A stretch of DNA of 29,031 bases, taken from assembly GCA_964400105.1 (NCBI GenBank), contig CAYNTG010000023.1, forward strand, positions 1 to 29,031. The letters run 5' to 3'. Below the pieces are notes generated by a model. That model searched no databases. It was not told the origin of the DNA and saw only the letters and a program-made list of their open reading frames with translations. The position numbers and the translations under genes are program-made. Positions 7,759-17,523 of this stretch are shown here, piece after piece. Each line of letters starts with the position of its first letter. The first letter of the stretch is position 1. Source of the DNA: CAYNTG01 sp964400105. Lineage in GTDB: Bacteria > UBP14 > UBA6098.

Positions 7759-10122
7759 ATGAAGTATAAACCAAACGCGATAATCGCATTCGGAATTGCG
7801 ATGTTGCTCGCGGTCGGAGCATTGGCTCGCGAGGCACCATCACAACAGGCAAATTCGCCGCGTTTGCGACCGACGATTCAACAGGTCGCGACCGACGAGA
7901 AGACCCACGATGTCGGCCAGTTGCATTTTACCGTATCCAACTGGGGCTTTTTTGGAAGCCAGAGAGGTTTCGACGACACTCGTTGCATTAGATACGAAGA
8001 TGGAGATCACGCAGGCGAATGTCGGCCATCGGCGGAATATCCCGGAGGCTCCGGTGTCGAGTATCTTTTCCAGGGTGCTCTTTGGATCGGAGCTGTCGTT
8101 AGCGGGGACACGTTGGTCAGTGTCGGCGAGGACGGGTGGTTAACCGATATCAACGAAATATTCCCCGGATACGATCAGGCAACCGACACGATTATGGAGA
8201 AGTCCATACTTTTTGGGGATACTACGGCGATCAGCGAGCAGGATTATATTGCCATTATGACCGACACGGTAGAAAACCCGGATTTCGTTCCGGTCGAACA
8301 CCGTCCGATCGGAATCGAAGTCAAACAGCGCTCCGTATCGTGGTCGTATAATTATGCCAAGAATTTCATTATAGTCGATTATTGGTTCAAGAATATTCGA
8401 GAGGATGAAGCGACTATTCACGATGTCTATCTCGGCATCTATATCGACGGCGATGTAGGACATATCGATAAGCCGGAATATTCACAGGACGATGTTACCG
8501 GATTTCTCGAGTATATTGTCGATGATATTACTGGCGCTACGACCTATGTCAACACGGCATGGCTTGCCGATAACGACGGCGATCCGACCGCAGACGGCCG
8601 TTTCGACGAGTTCTCTCCGACAGGCGCACTCGGTGTGGCTCTCTTGAGGGTTGGTATTACCCCGCTGGAAGAACTCGATTACTCGTTCAACTGGTGGGTT
8701 TCCAACACAAACGAGGACCTCGACTGGGGGCCGTATCTCAGAGATTATTCCTCATGGGGATGGGACGGCACACCGGAGTCCGACAAGATGAAGTATCAGG
8801 TGATGAGCAATCGCGAGTTCGATTATGATCAGACGGATATAATCAATATGACGGACGATCCGATTTACGCTCCACCTCCCACGGAGCCATTCGATCTCGC
8901 CGAGCTTATGCGTGGCGGTTACGACACGAGATTTCTTTTCTCTTTCGGGCCGTTCACTATCGAATCGGGACAGACCATTCCTGTTGCGATTGCGATCATG
9001 GTCGCCGAGGATTTTCATGTCGATCCGCGTAACGTAGGGATGCAGCCACCAAGCGGACCGATTCCTTCGTCGTGGGATCCAAGCAAGTTCCAGTTCGATC
9101 AGGTGGGTCGCTCCACGGATTGGGTTCGCACCGTATATGATTTCGCTCCTCCGGAGGACACAATCCCGGATTATCAAGGCCCCGTTCCACCTCCACGTCC
9201 GCCATTTACAATCGAGACTGCAGATAATGACATCGATGTCTTATGGGATCCCGATACATGTATGAATTTTTACGATGAAGTCACGTTCATGCACGATTTC
9301 GAGGGATTCCGCATCTATATCGGCGAGGCCAATATGGATTATTATTACACGCCGATCGTGGAGTTCGATAAGGTCGATTTCTTGGACTACAGTAGCTGGG
9401 GAAGCGAGACCAACTATCGAGTCGAGTGCATCGAGGCGCGAACCGACGAAGACGGTCTGCACAACGAGGTGCTCGACTGGAGCCTTTGTTTGGATTCCAT
9501 TTCAGTCGATGGTACGACATGGAGTATCTTCCATCGCGAGCCCTATGGCACGAATTCAGGGCTTCCCTCGGACAGCGTCCTTATCGGCGGTGTGTGGAAT
9601 TATAGATATACGATCACGAAACTAAGGGCTGGCGATGATATTTATATCGCGATGACCGCATACGATTATGGGCAGCCATCGCGCGATCTTCTCTCGCTCG
9701 AATCCTCCAAGATGACGAATTATCTTTGGATCGTTCCACGTGGTTCGGCGGAGGAAAGCGACGAGGTTTATGTCTTCCCGAATCCTTATAGAGTAAATGA
9801 CGATTACGCCGGTCGAGCTGGCCTGGATTGGGAGACCCCGGTCGGTCGTGTATGGACGGAGTATTCGCGTAAGATCAGATTCGCAAACCTCTCCCCTGAC
9901 TGTATAATTAGGATCTACACCCTCGATGGCGATTTGGTCAAGGAGGTCGATCATCTCGATCCGGTAGTTGGAACAACTACCGGGGAGAAGATGGTTGGCG
10001 CGGAGGACTGGGACCTTATCAACAGGAACGATCAGGCCATCGCGAGCGGTATCTATATGTTCAGCGTCGAGAATAACGAAACGGGAGATTACCAACTCGG
10101 AAAATTCGTCATTATCAAGTAA
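7759..10122 (+). CDS. Large secreted protein with T9SS/FlgD-like C-terminal domain
   Basis: A 787-aa exported protein with a signal peptide (about 1-23). Most of the body matches nothing I can name. It is rich in Asp, Tyr and Trp and reads as all-beta. The C-terminal roughly 115 residues form a recognisable sorting/FlgD-like Ig domain: it starts at YVFPNPYR (about 671-678), continues through KIRFANL and IRIYTLDGDLV, and ends SGIYMFSVEN...GKFVIIK. By family knowledge such a domain targets cargo to the type IX secretion machinery and the cell surface. The ATG has a good site (TAAGGAG, 5-6 bases upstream). It follows the receptor by 40 bases and overlaps the next gene region by a TAATG junction, so it is probably a surface component working with the receptor and the PorV-like barrel. 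Confidence 0.85.
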   Translation: MKYKPNAIIAFGIAMLLAVGALAREAPSQQANSPRLRPTIQQVATDEKTHDVGQLHFTVSNWGFFGSQRGFDDTRCIRYEDGDHAGECRPSAEYPGGSGVEYLFQGALWIGAVVSGDTLVSVGEDGWLTDINEIFPGYDQATDTIMEKSILFGDTTAISEQDYIAIMTDTVENPDFVPVEHRPIGIEVKQRSVSWSYNYAKNFIIVDYWFKNIREDEATIHDVYLGIYIDGDVGHIDKPEYSQDDVTGFLEYIVDDITGATTYVNTAWLADNDGDPTADGRFDEFSPTGALGVALLRVGITPLEELDYSFNWWVSNTNEDLDWGPYLRDYSSWGWDGTPESDKMKYQVMSNREFDYDQTDIINMTDDPIYAPPPTEPFDLAELMRGGYDTRFLFSFGPFTIESGQTIPVAIAIMVAEDFHVDPRNVGMQPPSGPIPSSWDPSKFQFDQVGRSTDWVRTVYDFAPPEDTIPDYQGPVPPPRPPFTIETADNDIDVLWDPDTCMNFYDEVTFMHDFEGFRIYIGEANMDYYYTPIVEFDKVDFLDYSSWGSETNYRVECIEARTDEDGLHNEVLDWSLCLDSISVDGTTWSIFHREPYGTNSGLPSDSVLIGGVWNYRYTITKLRAGDDIYIAMTAYDYGQPSRDLLSLESSKMTNYLWIVPRGSAEESDEVYVFPNPYRVNDDYAGRAGLDWETPVGRVWTEYSRKIRFANLSPDCIIRIYTLDGDLVKEVDHLDPVVGTTTGEKMVGAEDWDLINRNDQAIASGIYMFSVENNETGDYQLGKFVIIK

Positions 10123-10133
10123 TGAGGAGAATT

Positions 10134-11060
10134 ATGGAACGATATCGATTTATCGGAGCTGTGCTTTTGCTTCTGCCAGCGCTCGTCTTTGGACAGGCCA
10201 AGGTAGGAACGGCGGCGGCGCAGTTTCTGGAGATACCTGTCAGCGCCCGAAGCGTGGGCATGGGCGATGCTTTTCTGGCAACGGCCAACGATGTATCGGC
10301 GGTTTATTATAACCCGGCCGGTCTCACAAATCTCACACGGCGCGAGGTCGGATTTACGCACAACATTTGGGTAGCCGGCATTTCCCATGATTTTGCCGCG
10401 TTTGCGTTGCCGGTTCGTAGGTTGGGCGGCGTGCTTGGAATTAGCGCCATCGCTTTGACTACCGGCGATATGGTCGAACGCACTATCGGACAGCCCGAAG
10501 GGACGGGGCGGACTTTTACCGCATCCGATCTGGCAGTCGGGATTACCTATTCGCGCAAGATGACCGACAGGTTCTCCGCCGGTATAACATGGAAATATAT
10601 CGGAGAGTATTACGCCGATGTAAAGTCACACAGTTGGGCTGCCGATGTCGGTGCGCTATATGTTACGGACTTCAATGGTATGCGGATAGGGATGAATATG
10701 TCCAACTTCGGCCCGGATATCACGATGCTCAAGAATGCATATCCGCTGCCGATGGCTTTCAACGCCGGATTGGCAATGGAGGCGATAGAAAGCGGGCCTC
10801 ACAAGCTCACCGTCGGTTGGAACTGGAGTCATCCGAACGATAATCTGGAGAAATTCCAGGTTGGAACGGAGTATTGGCTCGACGATATGTTCGCATTCCG
10901 TGTGGGATACAAATTCGGCGCATGGGATGCAGACCGTTTCTCAGTGGGAATCGGAACCAAAATCCCGGTTTCCACAACCACATTCAAGGTTGACTATGCC
11001 TTCAGCGAGATGCAGGAACTGCGTTTCGTTCATAGGTTTAGCCTCGGCGCGGAATTTTAG
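10134..11060 (+). CDS. PorV/PorQ family outer-membrane protein
   Basis: Beta-barrel of the PorV/PorQ (UPF0164, FadL-like) family. After a signal peptide ending near VFGQA it has the family hallmark AQFLEIPVSARSVGMGDAF...DVSAVYYNPAGL. In Bacteroidota PorV is the outer-membrane shuttle that receives T9SS cargo by its C-terminal domain. An in-frame ATG at 10122 overlaps the previous stop (TAATG), but I prefer the ATG at 10134 because GAGGAG sits just ahead of it and the signal peptide then has a normal N-region. Length (about 308 aa) fits smaller family members. Placement directly after a gene with a sorting domain suggests a dedicated shuttle or anchor for that cargo, which is inference. Confidence 0.88.
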   Translation: MERYRFIGAVLLLLPALVFGQAKVGTAAAQFLEIPVSARSVGMGDAFLATANDVSAVYYNPAGLTNLTRREVGFTHNIWVAGISHDFAAFALPVRRLGGVLGISAIALTTGDMVERTIGQPEGTGRTFTASDLAVGITYSRKMTDRFSAGITWKYIGEYYADVKSHSWAADVGALYVTDFNGMRIGMNMSNFGPDITMLKNAYPLPMAFNAGLAMEAIESGPHKLTVGWNWSHPNDNLEKFQVGTEYWLDDMFAFRVGYKFGAWDADRFSVGIGTKIPVSTTTFKVDYAFSEMQELRFVHRFSLGAEF

Positions 11061-11068
11061 GAGGAACA

Positions 11069-12784
11069 ATGGAGCGAAATTATAAAATGGCAATATTACT
11101 GTTCGTTCTGACTATCGGGTTGGCGATCTCTTTCGTGGGCTGTGGATATAGTGGCGAAAAGGATGCCAATCAACAACCGATAGTGATTCTTTACAATCAT
11201 CCGATCGAGGGCGATACGCTCGGCGCCGCGCCGATTATATGTTGGCAGGGATTCGATGTCGATGGCAAGGTCTATGAATACGAATATATAGATATTCCAA
11301 AGCAGCAAGCAGGCTCCGACGGCGGAGTTCCCGATTCGATCTATCAGATGTATCGAGACGATCCGACGCTTTTGGATAATGCCGGTTTTGTGTTGACGCA
11401 GTCCGGCGACACCATCGACTGGGTCGAAACGGATAGGACATGCGATACGGTTTTTCTGTCCTTATTGGTCGAGGACGAGGTCACAGAACACTTCTTCTGT
11501 GTGCGTTCGCTGGATCAGGAATCAGAAAATAACGGGGTATCGGACCTCGAATGCGCGACATTTTATCGCAGCAATGTTCCGCCGGATACATGCGAGATTA
11601 CCACCGAGGATTTCGAGGGAGCAGAATTCTGGTGTCTGGACGATACGATCTATAGCTGGGACGGAATCAAGGTTGGATGGCGTGCCACGGACCCGGACAA
11701 TTCGATCCTGCTCGAATATAAATGGTTTATCAAGAATACATCTACAGGTGATGTCCCGTTGTCGTCGTTCGGTGAGGACAGTATCGGCGGTGTGAACTCC
11801 GGTTTGGACGAATATGACGGTTGGGTCCGTAATACATCTACAATGATGCGCGGCATGGTCCCAACAGGCGAGTATCGATTTATTGTGCAGGTCAGGGATG
11901 ACGCTTTCTACGTCGGTGCGGCGGATACCGCGATTATCCAGATCGCTCATCCGGAATTCGATATTTCGAGGGAGAGCGTTCTCGAGCAATACGCCGATGG
12001 GACGTATCCAAATCATAAAGTGCTGCTTATCGATCAGAACGAAAGCTGGCTCTATATGTTCGACGATCTCGATAATGTTCGCAAATATTACGCCGGTGTC
12101 TTGGAAGAGCTTAAGGTAGATGGTGTGATAGCGGATTGGGATACGATGAAATCGGGATATTCCGATCTCGATATCGACAGGGCCACTCTTTCGGAATATA
12201 ATATCCTGTATATTCTGGATCAGGACGGATCGTATAACTTCAAGTTGGGCGAGGATTTCCTTTTCGAGCTTATGGACTATATAAGTGTCGGCGGTAGGAT
12301 CATAATCGACGGCCGTAACGCCTTTAACCGCGAGTCCAACTCCTGGGATTACGTTCCTTCCTACAATTACTTCGGTATCAAGGAGAATTTCAGTGGCACG
12401 GGACGTGAGATTTTCAAGACCGCTCTGCGCAATGAATACTTCCCGGAGAGCGAATATCCAGAGCTTACACTCGATGAAACTCTTGTTACTACCGGTCAAT
12501 TGCCCTATGTGAACCGTCTCGGTTCGAGAACACCAGATTATGGTGGAAGTCCATATACTCAAATACTTTATAAATATGGATTAAGCCCTTCGACGAGTTC
12601 GGATGATTCCGTCGATTACGGTGGCGGCCCGATAGCGGTCCGCTTCGTGACTCCGAGTTTCCGGACGGCGTATTTCGGTTTCCCGTTATATCTGATGGAC
12701 GACAGCGATGATCAGGTGAAGACGGTGATTCGTTCGACGATCGAATTCATCAAGCAACAGGTTTTGCCGCCCGAGGAAGAATAA
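11069..12784 (+). CDS. Surface or periplasmic lipoprotein with GATase-like C-terminal domain
   Basis: A 571-aa protein with a lipoprotein signal: hydrophobic core then SFVGC, lipidated Cys25. The N-terminal half (about 35-290) looks like beta-sandwich modules (a short repeated pattern such as ICWQGFDVDGKVYEYEY and GWRATDPDNSILLEYKW suggests two fibronectin-like units). From about 300 to 565 it changes to alternating alpha/beta sequence (KVLLIDQNES, YNILYILDQDG, SVGGRIIIDGR) resembling class I glutamine-amidotransferase-like or DUF4159/DUF4350-type folds; I see no catalytic Cys motif, so a structural role is likely. Start is set by AGGAGGA nine to ten bases ahead of the ATG. Last gene before a strong terminator, so it closes the receptor/PorV operon. 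Function unknown. Confidence 0.8.
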   Translation: MERNYKMAILLFVLTIGLAISFVGCGYSGEKDANQQPIVILYNHPIEGDTLGAAPIICWQGFDVDGKVYEYEYIDIPKQQAGSDGGVPDSIYQMYRDDPTLLDNAGFVLTQSGDTIDWVETDRTCDTVFLSLLVEDEVTEHFFCVRSLDQESENNGVSDLECATFYRSNVPPDTCEITTEDFEGAEFWCLDDTIYSWDGIKVGWRATDPDNSILLEYKWFIKNTSTGDVPLSSFGEDSIGGVNSGLDEYDGWVRNTSTMMRGMVPTGEYRFIVQVRDDAFYVGAADTAIIQIAHPEFDISRESVLEQYADGTYPNHKVLLIDQNESWLYMFDDLDNVRKYYAGVLEELKVDGVIADWDTMKSGYSDLDIDRATLSEYNILYILDQDGSYNFKLGEDFLFELMDYISVGGRIIIDGRNAFNRESNSWDYVPSYNYFGIKENFSGTGREIFKTALRNEYFPESEYPELTLDETLVTTGQLPYVNRLGSRTPDYGGSPYTQILYKYGLSPSTSSDDSVDYGGGPIAVRFVTPSFRTAYFGFPLYLMDDSDDQVKTVIRSTIEFIKQQVLPPEEE

Positions 12785-12813
12785 TAATCCCCGGTCGTTC
12801 GGATTAATTCGAT

Positions 12814-12850
12814 AAAAGGCGTCCCGCCATTCGGCTGGGCGCTTTTTTCT
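12814..12850 (+). terminator. Intrinsic terminator closing the TonB-receptor operon
   Basis: A ten-base-pair stem (GCGTCCCGCC at 12819-12828 with GGCTGGGCGC at 12833-12842, one C-T mismatch and one G-T pair) closes a four-base ATTC loop. AAAA precedes the stem and TTTTTTCTTCT follows. Position 30 bases after the lipoprotein stop fits operon termination. Confidence 0.85.
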
Positions 12851-12983
12851 TCTATTAACATCTATTTTACCGATTCGTGTAGTATTTTGTCGTTGTGCGG
12901 TTATTTTATTAAGGCGACGGATGTGGTTAATATTGTGGCGATGAAGGTAGTGCTAATAAAATAAATTTATCGAGGAGGTAAAG

Positions 12984-14351
12984 ATGAAAATCGTGAAAAT
13001 GGTCTTTATCGTTCTTGCGCTTAGCTCAGCCGTATTCGGTGCGGTCGGATGGTGCGGGAATATCTGGCCGAATTCGGATACCGACCAGCCGATGGGCGCT
13101 ACGATCGAGGTTTATTTCCAGATTTGGAAGGACGGAGTTACAAATTCCGCCGGTCGCGGCGATAGTTTGGCCGCGACGCTATATTGGAAGCCTGCCGGAG
13201 TAATGAGCTGGCACGAGATCGAGATGAGCTATCTGAGAGATGCCGGCAACAACGACGAGTATAAGGGGACAATTCCCGCGCCGACATCGGTAGGCGACTT
13301 GAACTATTACTGCGAAGCCTTCGACTCTACTGATTTGTCCACAGCGACTGGCACCGACCAGAATAGCGTCGCGCTGAACGATAGCGCGCCGGGCATTCTG
13401 CATATCGTGGATGTTACATCGATCGATGTCACTGTGACTTTTCAGGTCGATATGACGCTCGAAGACGTTACCGGCGCTGTCGCAATCGGCGGCTCGTTCA
13501 ATGCATGGAGCGCCGACGTCGATACATTGGACGATCCAGACATGGACGATGTTTATTCGAGTTCAATTATATTCCCCGCCGGGAGCAATCCACATCAAGA
13601 ATACAAGTTTGTCAATAGCGGGACATGGGAGACACTCGGCAATCGCTCGTTCACGATAGACGATTCATCGCCGACGCAGATTCTTCCGGTCGTATATTTC
13701 GACGACCGCGACCCTGCAGATTATACCACCATGGATGTAACGGTCCGTTTCAGCGTCGATATGAGCGGCGAAACCGTTACTTCGCCCTATATCGCGGGAA
13801 GCGTATTTCCGCTTCGCTGGGGTTGGGACGCCGGCTGGAGCGATAGCCTTTTGCTTTACGACGACGGTGCCCACGACGATGGAACCGCTGGCGACGGGAT
13901 TTATGGTGCGTATGTCTTGTTCCCGACCGGAAGCTATCGCCACGTCGAATATAAATATACCACCGACGGAACGGACAACGAACCTCTGCCAGCATTCGAG
14001 AACCATACTTTTACCATCTCTGATTTAGCTCATCAGATTCTACCGATTGATACATTCGGCGTGCTGACCGGGATCGGCGATGGACATCGTCCGTCCGGGT
14101 TCGATCTCTCCGTTTCGCCCAATCCGTTCAATTCCGCTGTTGCAATAGATGTCGAGCTTCCAACGGAAACGGAACTCGAAGTTTCGATCTACGATATCGG
14201 GGGCCGTCGGGTATCGACCCTTTTCAACGGGCGGGCGCCTATGGGTTCTATCGAGCTTAACTGGTCATCAAAATCTCCAAGCGGCATATATCTTCTGCGG
14301 GTCGATACCCCACGGCAAACCCGCGTGGTGAAGATATTTTTAGTTAGGTAA
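12984..14351 (+). CDS. Secreted protein with tandem carbohydrate-recognition-like (E-set) domains and T9SS sorting domain
   Basis: A 455-aa exported protein. Signal peptide about 1-19; N-terminal beta-sandwich about 22-140 of the kind seen next to amylase/pullulanase catalytic domains; then two related modules starting near residues 151 (VTFQVDM...GSFNAWS...YKFV) and 252 (VTVRFSVDM...YKYTTDG), which resemble CBM20/CBM48-type glycogen-recognition E-set folds. C-terminal about 372-455 is a textbook type A T9SS sorting domain (SVSPNPFNSAV, EVSIYDIGGRRV, SGIYLLRVD, VVKIFLVR). No catalytic domain is visible, so a binding or structural surface protein is most likely. CGAGGAGGT about five bases before the ATG is an excellent ribosome site. 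It follows a terminator and has a 199-base upstream region in which I could not identify a convincing promoter. Confidence 0.85.
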   Translation: MKIVKMVFIVLALSSAVFGAVGWCGNIWPNSDTDQPMGATIEVYFQIWKDGVTNSAGRGDSLAATLYWKPAGVMSWHEIEMSYLRDAGNNDEYKGTIPAPTSVGDLNYYCEAFDSTDLSTATGTDQNSVALNDSAPGILHIVDVTSIDVTVTFQVDMTLEDVTGAVAIGGSFNAWSADVDTLDDPDMDDVYSSSIIFPAGSNPHQEYKFVNSGTWETLGNRSFTIDDSSPTQILPVVYFDDRDPADYTTMDVTVRFSVDMSGETVTSPYIAGSVFPLRWGWDAGWSDSLLLYDDGAHDDGTAGDGIYGAYVLFPTGSYRHVEYKYTTDGTDNEPLPAFENHTFTISDLAHQILPIDTFGVLTGIGDGHRPSGFDLSVSPNPFNSAVAIDVELPTETELEVSIYDIGGRRVSTLFNGRAPMGSIELNWSSKSPSGIYLLRVDTPRQTRVVKIFLVR

Positions 14352-14358
14352 AATCGAA

Positions 14359-17300
14359 GTGCGGCGTAAGGTTCTATTCGAGATTGCGATTTTGTGCGGG
14401 TTTGCCGTAGCGAACTTATCGTTCGCGACGGCCCCCTATAATTCGCCGGTCATCGATGGCAATATCGGATCGGACTGGGGTGCCGACGAGCTATTGCTCG
14501 AAGACGCCGGCGATTCGCCATGGGACAGCAGCGATCTCACCGCGCTATGGTTGACATGGGATGCCGGAAATTTATATTTCGGCTTCGAGTATTCTATCTC
14601 CGTCAACGGCGTAGTATGTTATATCGATTGCGGAAGTGGCGGGAGCGTGTCTTTCCGCTCCGGCGACGGCTGGGCTGGCGCATGGCCGCGCGATGTCACC
14701 TCGGAACGCGACATCGAGGTTTTTATGGGCGCGTGGAACGGCTCGGCCTTCGAAGTCTATCGCGCAACACCGACATCTTCATCGTCGATCGGCGATTGTC
14801 TTTCGGCAACCGGAGGTTCGTTTGAGTCGGAAGTCGCTATTCCCTGGGCAAGTATCTTTTCATCGGGATTTCCAGTAGGCGCGGAGATAGCCGTCGCCGT
14901 TCTTCTTGTCGGAGAGGGCGGATATTTTGCCGGTGATGCAATTCCGAACCAGCCTACGGTCGGCGACGGCGAAGGCCCGGATAACATCGAGAATTTCGAG
15001 ATTATCGCCCTCGATGCCGACAGCGACGGCGTCCCCGATTTCGAGGGAACATATATTGGCGGAACGGTTCAATTCACCGATGTCGATTCACCGCCATATC
15101 CGATAGCGACTATCGAAGCCGGAGGTTTTTACGCGAATTCTTCGTCGGAAGACGGCTCATGGCGACTGTTCGGTTTCCATATAGGCGAGACGACCGGCTC
15201 GATAATCTTCACATCCCCCGGATACGATGGCGTCTATCACGGCTCCGTGCATGTTACCGATCCCCAGATCGATACGCTTACAGTAACGCTCGAACCCTTT
15301 ACCGGCGCTATTTCGGGAACGATTATCCCCGCGTCTGAGTGTTCGCTTGTCGCTTTTTTTACTATTACAACGGATTCTGGAGAATATACGATTCCAAGCC
15401 TTAGCGACAGCATGGGCACATTCGTGGTAGATCATCTCGCTTCAACATATTGGAGCGTAACGGCCTTTCCGATCTCCCCCGATTATTCGGCGACGACCGT
15501 CGAATCGGTGTTGGTTATCGAACCGGACACCACGGAAATCGAGATTATCCTCGAAGCAGCATCCGTTTTACGCGAATGGAATGATACGACCGGCGACGAC
15601 TACGGCCCCGGTAGCTATATATATCCGACCGATAATGCCTTCGTCGATGGATCGTTCGATATTATCGAGGTTCGAATCAAGGATTTTTCGGAGGCTGGGA
15701 TAATCGAATTCGAGATCGTTATGGGCGACCTCGCACCTCGGGAAATCGTGGATTGGACGCCATATTATCCGCCACTGAATACTCAAAAGATAGATATTTA
15801 TATCGACGCGCACGGTGGCGGTTCAAATCGTGGTCTTCCGAACAGGTTTGTGAATTTCGTCCCGACGGATTATTGGGACTGGGCGATCTCAGTCGATGGA
15901 TGGTGGGTCGGCATGTTCGCATCCAACGACCAGAGCATCGAAGCCGGTTACACGCAAAATGTCACCGCCGTGAATGTCTCGGCAGATACATCGACCAATA
16001 TTATCAGCGTCGAGATCGACAAGTCGGCGTTCGTCGATAATCTCGGCATAGCGAATTTCGACGAATTCGAGTTCTGGGATTTCATCGTCCTTTCGCTCGG
16101 CCACGATGGCGACGGCGTTGGCGGTGTTCGATGGGTAAATCCGGGCAGCGCCTCGCAATGGAACTTCGGCGGGGGCGCCGATGGCGAAATCGATCCGAAT
16201 GTGATCGATATGAGCGTATCGGCGGGTCTCGACTCGATGACCGGTCTTCCAAAGGAACCGACCGATCCTCAGGAGTCGCAGCTCGATTGGAATATAAAAA
16301 CACCTGTCGAACTTTCAGCGCACCGACCTGTGGACATAACTCCACCGTCGATCGTTTATGAAACCGATGATTCTTTGTTGCATCTTATGAATACGCTGCA
16401 CCTTCTTATCAGAGCCGGGATCGAGGACGATATCTCTGTAGAAAATGCGATGCTGCACTATTCGATAGCTGCGGTATGGGATTCCGTGGAGATGGGCTTT
16501 AGCGGTGAAGGTAGTATCTGGTTCGGCGATATTGCCGTGGAAGGAAGGATCGATTCGATATCGCCGATCGCATCGTCGCTGGAATTCTATTTCACCGCAG
16601 AGGACCCATCCGGCAACATCGCATGGCTACCAGACGACGGAGATTCGACCGCACCGGACTACCCGTTCGCACTCAGCAGCGACAGCCTATCGAGGATAGT
16701 CGCGGCCCCTGCGACGGTCGATAGCTTTATCTGTGTGTTCGATACATCGTGTTCCTCCCGTGATTCATTGATCTTCGATCCTCCGTCCGGCGACCGCGTG
16801 GCTTTTGCCACAGCGGATTTGCCGAATTTTCCCACAGTTCCGGCGACGGTTATCGTGAAATACCCGGATATCACCGGCAGCGCGGGCGATCTGGCAGAGC
16901 TTTCAGCTGTTCGTCGCGATATCGAAATATCCGGAGCCAATGCCGATCTTCCAATCGACCTGCGCCTTCACTGGCTAGATTCGAGATTAGGGCAATGGGA
17001 GAGCGTTCGTCTCTCGCTTACCGAATTCGGCGGCGAAATAGCAACTCCACGTCCTTACGGCGGCACCTATTACCAAAAAGCCTCCGTGCTTTCCGGTTCG
17101 GTTCGGCTCGGATCTGGCTTATGGGCCGTCGGGCGCGACCTTCGCGCGCTCGAAGATAACGGCGTATTGCGGAATATCAAGTTTTCTCCGAATCCATTCT
17201 CACCCAACGGCGACGGCATTTACGACCGCGTGGCGATCTCGTGGGAGACCGGTGCGGACGGCAACATCGATATCGACATCTACAACCTGAACGGAGACCA

Positions 17301-17490
17301 TATCGCACGCATTGCCCGCGATATAACCGTCCGCGAAGGCAAAAGCGACAATATCTGGTGGGATGGTAGCGATCTCTCCGGAGGATCCGCCCCCGCCGGT
17401 ATCTATGCGGTGCGTTTCGAGCTGACATACATCTCCGCCGGCGTGGAGCTTCGTATTCGCGAAAATCGGCCACTGGTGGTTATAAAGTAG
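14359..17490 (+). CDS. Large secreted protein with glucodextranase-C-like module and FlgD-like sorting domain
   Basis: A 1043-aa protein starting with GTG seven bases after the previous stop. Signal peptide about 1-23; a DOMON/CBM9-like domain about 28-220 (PVIDGNIGSDWG, LTWDAGNLYFGFEY); a short Asp-rich spacer (ALDADSDGVPD) and a carboxypeptidase-regulatory-like module about 232-320; then about 407-645 a region very like the C-terminal binding domain of glucodextranases and pullulanases (TGDDYGPGSYIYPTDNAF, QKIDIYIDAHGGG, LPNRFVNF, DYWDWAISVDGWW). The C-terminal domain about 940-1043 (KFSPNPFSPNGDGIYD, IDIYNLNGDHI, APAGIYAVRFE, RPLVVIK) is FlgD-like/T9SS. No hydrolase domain is seen. Probably a cell-surface polysaccharide-binding or S-layer-like protein co-expressed with the gene before it. 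The GTG lacks a strong ribosome site (only AGGT), consistent with coupling. Confidence 0.83.
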   Translation: MRRKVLFEIAILCGFAVANLSFATAPYNSPVIDGNIGSDWGADELLLEDAGDSPWDSSDLTALWLTWDAGNLYFGFEYSISVNGVVCYIDCGSGGSVSFRSGDGWAGAWPRDVTSERDIEVFMGAWNGSAFEVYRATPTSSSSIGDCLSATGGSFESEVAIPWASIFSSGFPVGAEIAVAVLLVGEGGYFAGDAIPNQPTVGDGEGPDNIENFEIIALDADSDGVPDFEGTYIGGTVQFTDVDSPPYPIATIEAGGFYANSSSEDGSWRLFGFHIGETTGSIIFTSPGYDGVYHGSVHVTDPQIDTLTVTLEPFTGAISGTIIPASECSLVAFFTITTDSGEYTIPSLSDSMGTFVVDHLASTYWSVTAFPISPDYSATTVESVLVIEPDTTEIEIILEAASVLREWNDTTGDDYGPGSYIYPTDNAFVDGSFDIIEVRIKDFSEAGIIEFEIVMGDLAPREIVDWTPYYPPLNTQKIDIYIDAHGGGSNRGLPNRFVNFVPTDYWDWAISVDGWWVGMFASNDQSIEAGYTQNVTAVNVSADTSTNIISVEIDKSAFVDNLGIANFDEFEFWDFIVLSLGHDGDGVGGVRWVNPGSASQWNFGGGADGEIDPNVIDMSVSAGLDSMTGLPKEPTDPQESQLDWNIKTPVELSAHRPVDITPPSIVYETDDSLLHLMNTLHLLIRAGIEDDISVENAMLHYSIAAVWDSVEMGFSGEGSIWFGDIAVEGRIDSISPIASSLEFYFTAEDPSGNIAWLPDDGDSTAPDYPFALSSDSLSRIVAAPATVDSFICVFDTSCSSRDSLIFDPPSGDRVAFATADLPNFPTVPATVIVKYPDITGSAGDLAELSAVRRDIEISGANADLPIDLRLHWLDSRLGQWESVRLSLTEFGGEIATPRPYGGTYYQKASVLSGSVRLGSGLWAVGRDLRALEDNGVLRNIKFSPNPFSPNGDGIYDRVAISWETGADGNIDIDIYNLNGDHIARIARDITVREGKSDNIWWDGSDLSGGSAPAGIYAVRFELTYISAGVELRIRENRPLVVIK

Positions 17491-17523
17491 TAACAAATCA
17501 ATTCTATATGAGCAGGAGTAAAA

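Noticed and set aside
11522..12562. 346-codon antisense open frame under the lipoprotein gene
   Set aside because: Shadow of the sense frame's biased codons; no ribosome site, no recognisable domain, while the sense frame has a lipobox and good start.
12851..12983. Promoter for the E-set protein gene
   Set aside because: TATTTT and TAATAT are present, but no -35 hexamer at suitable spacing.
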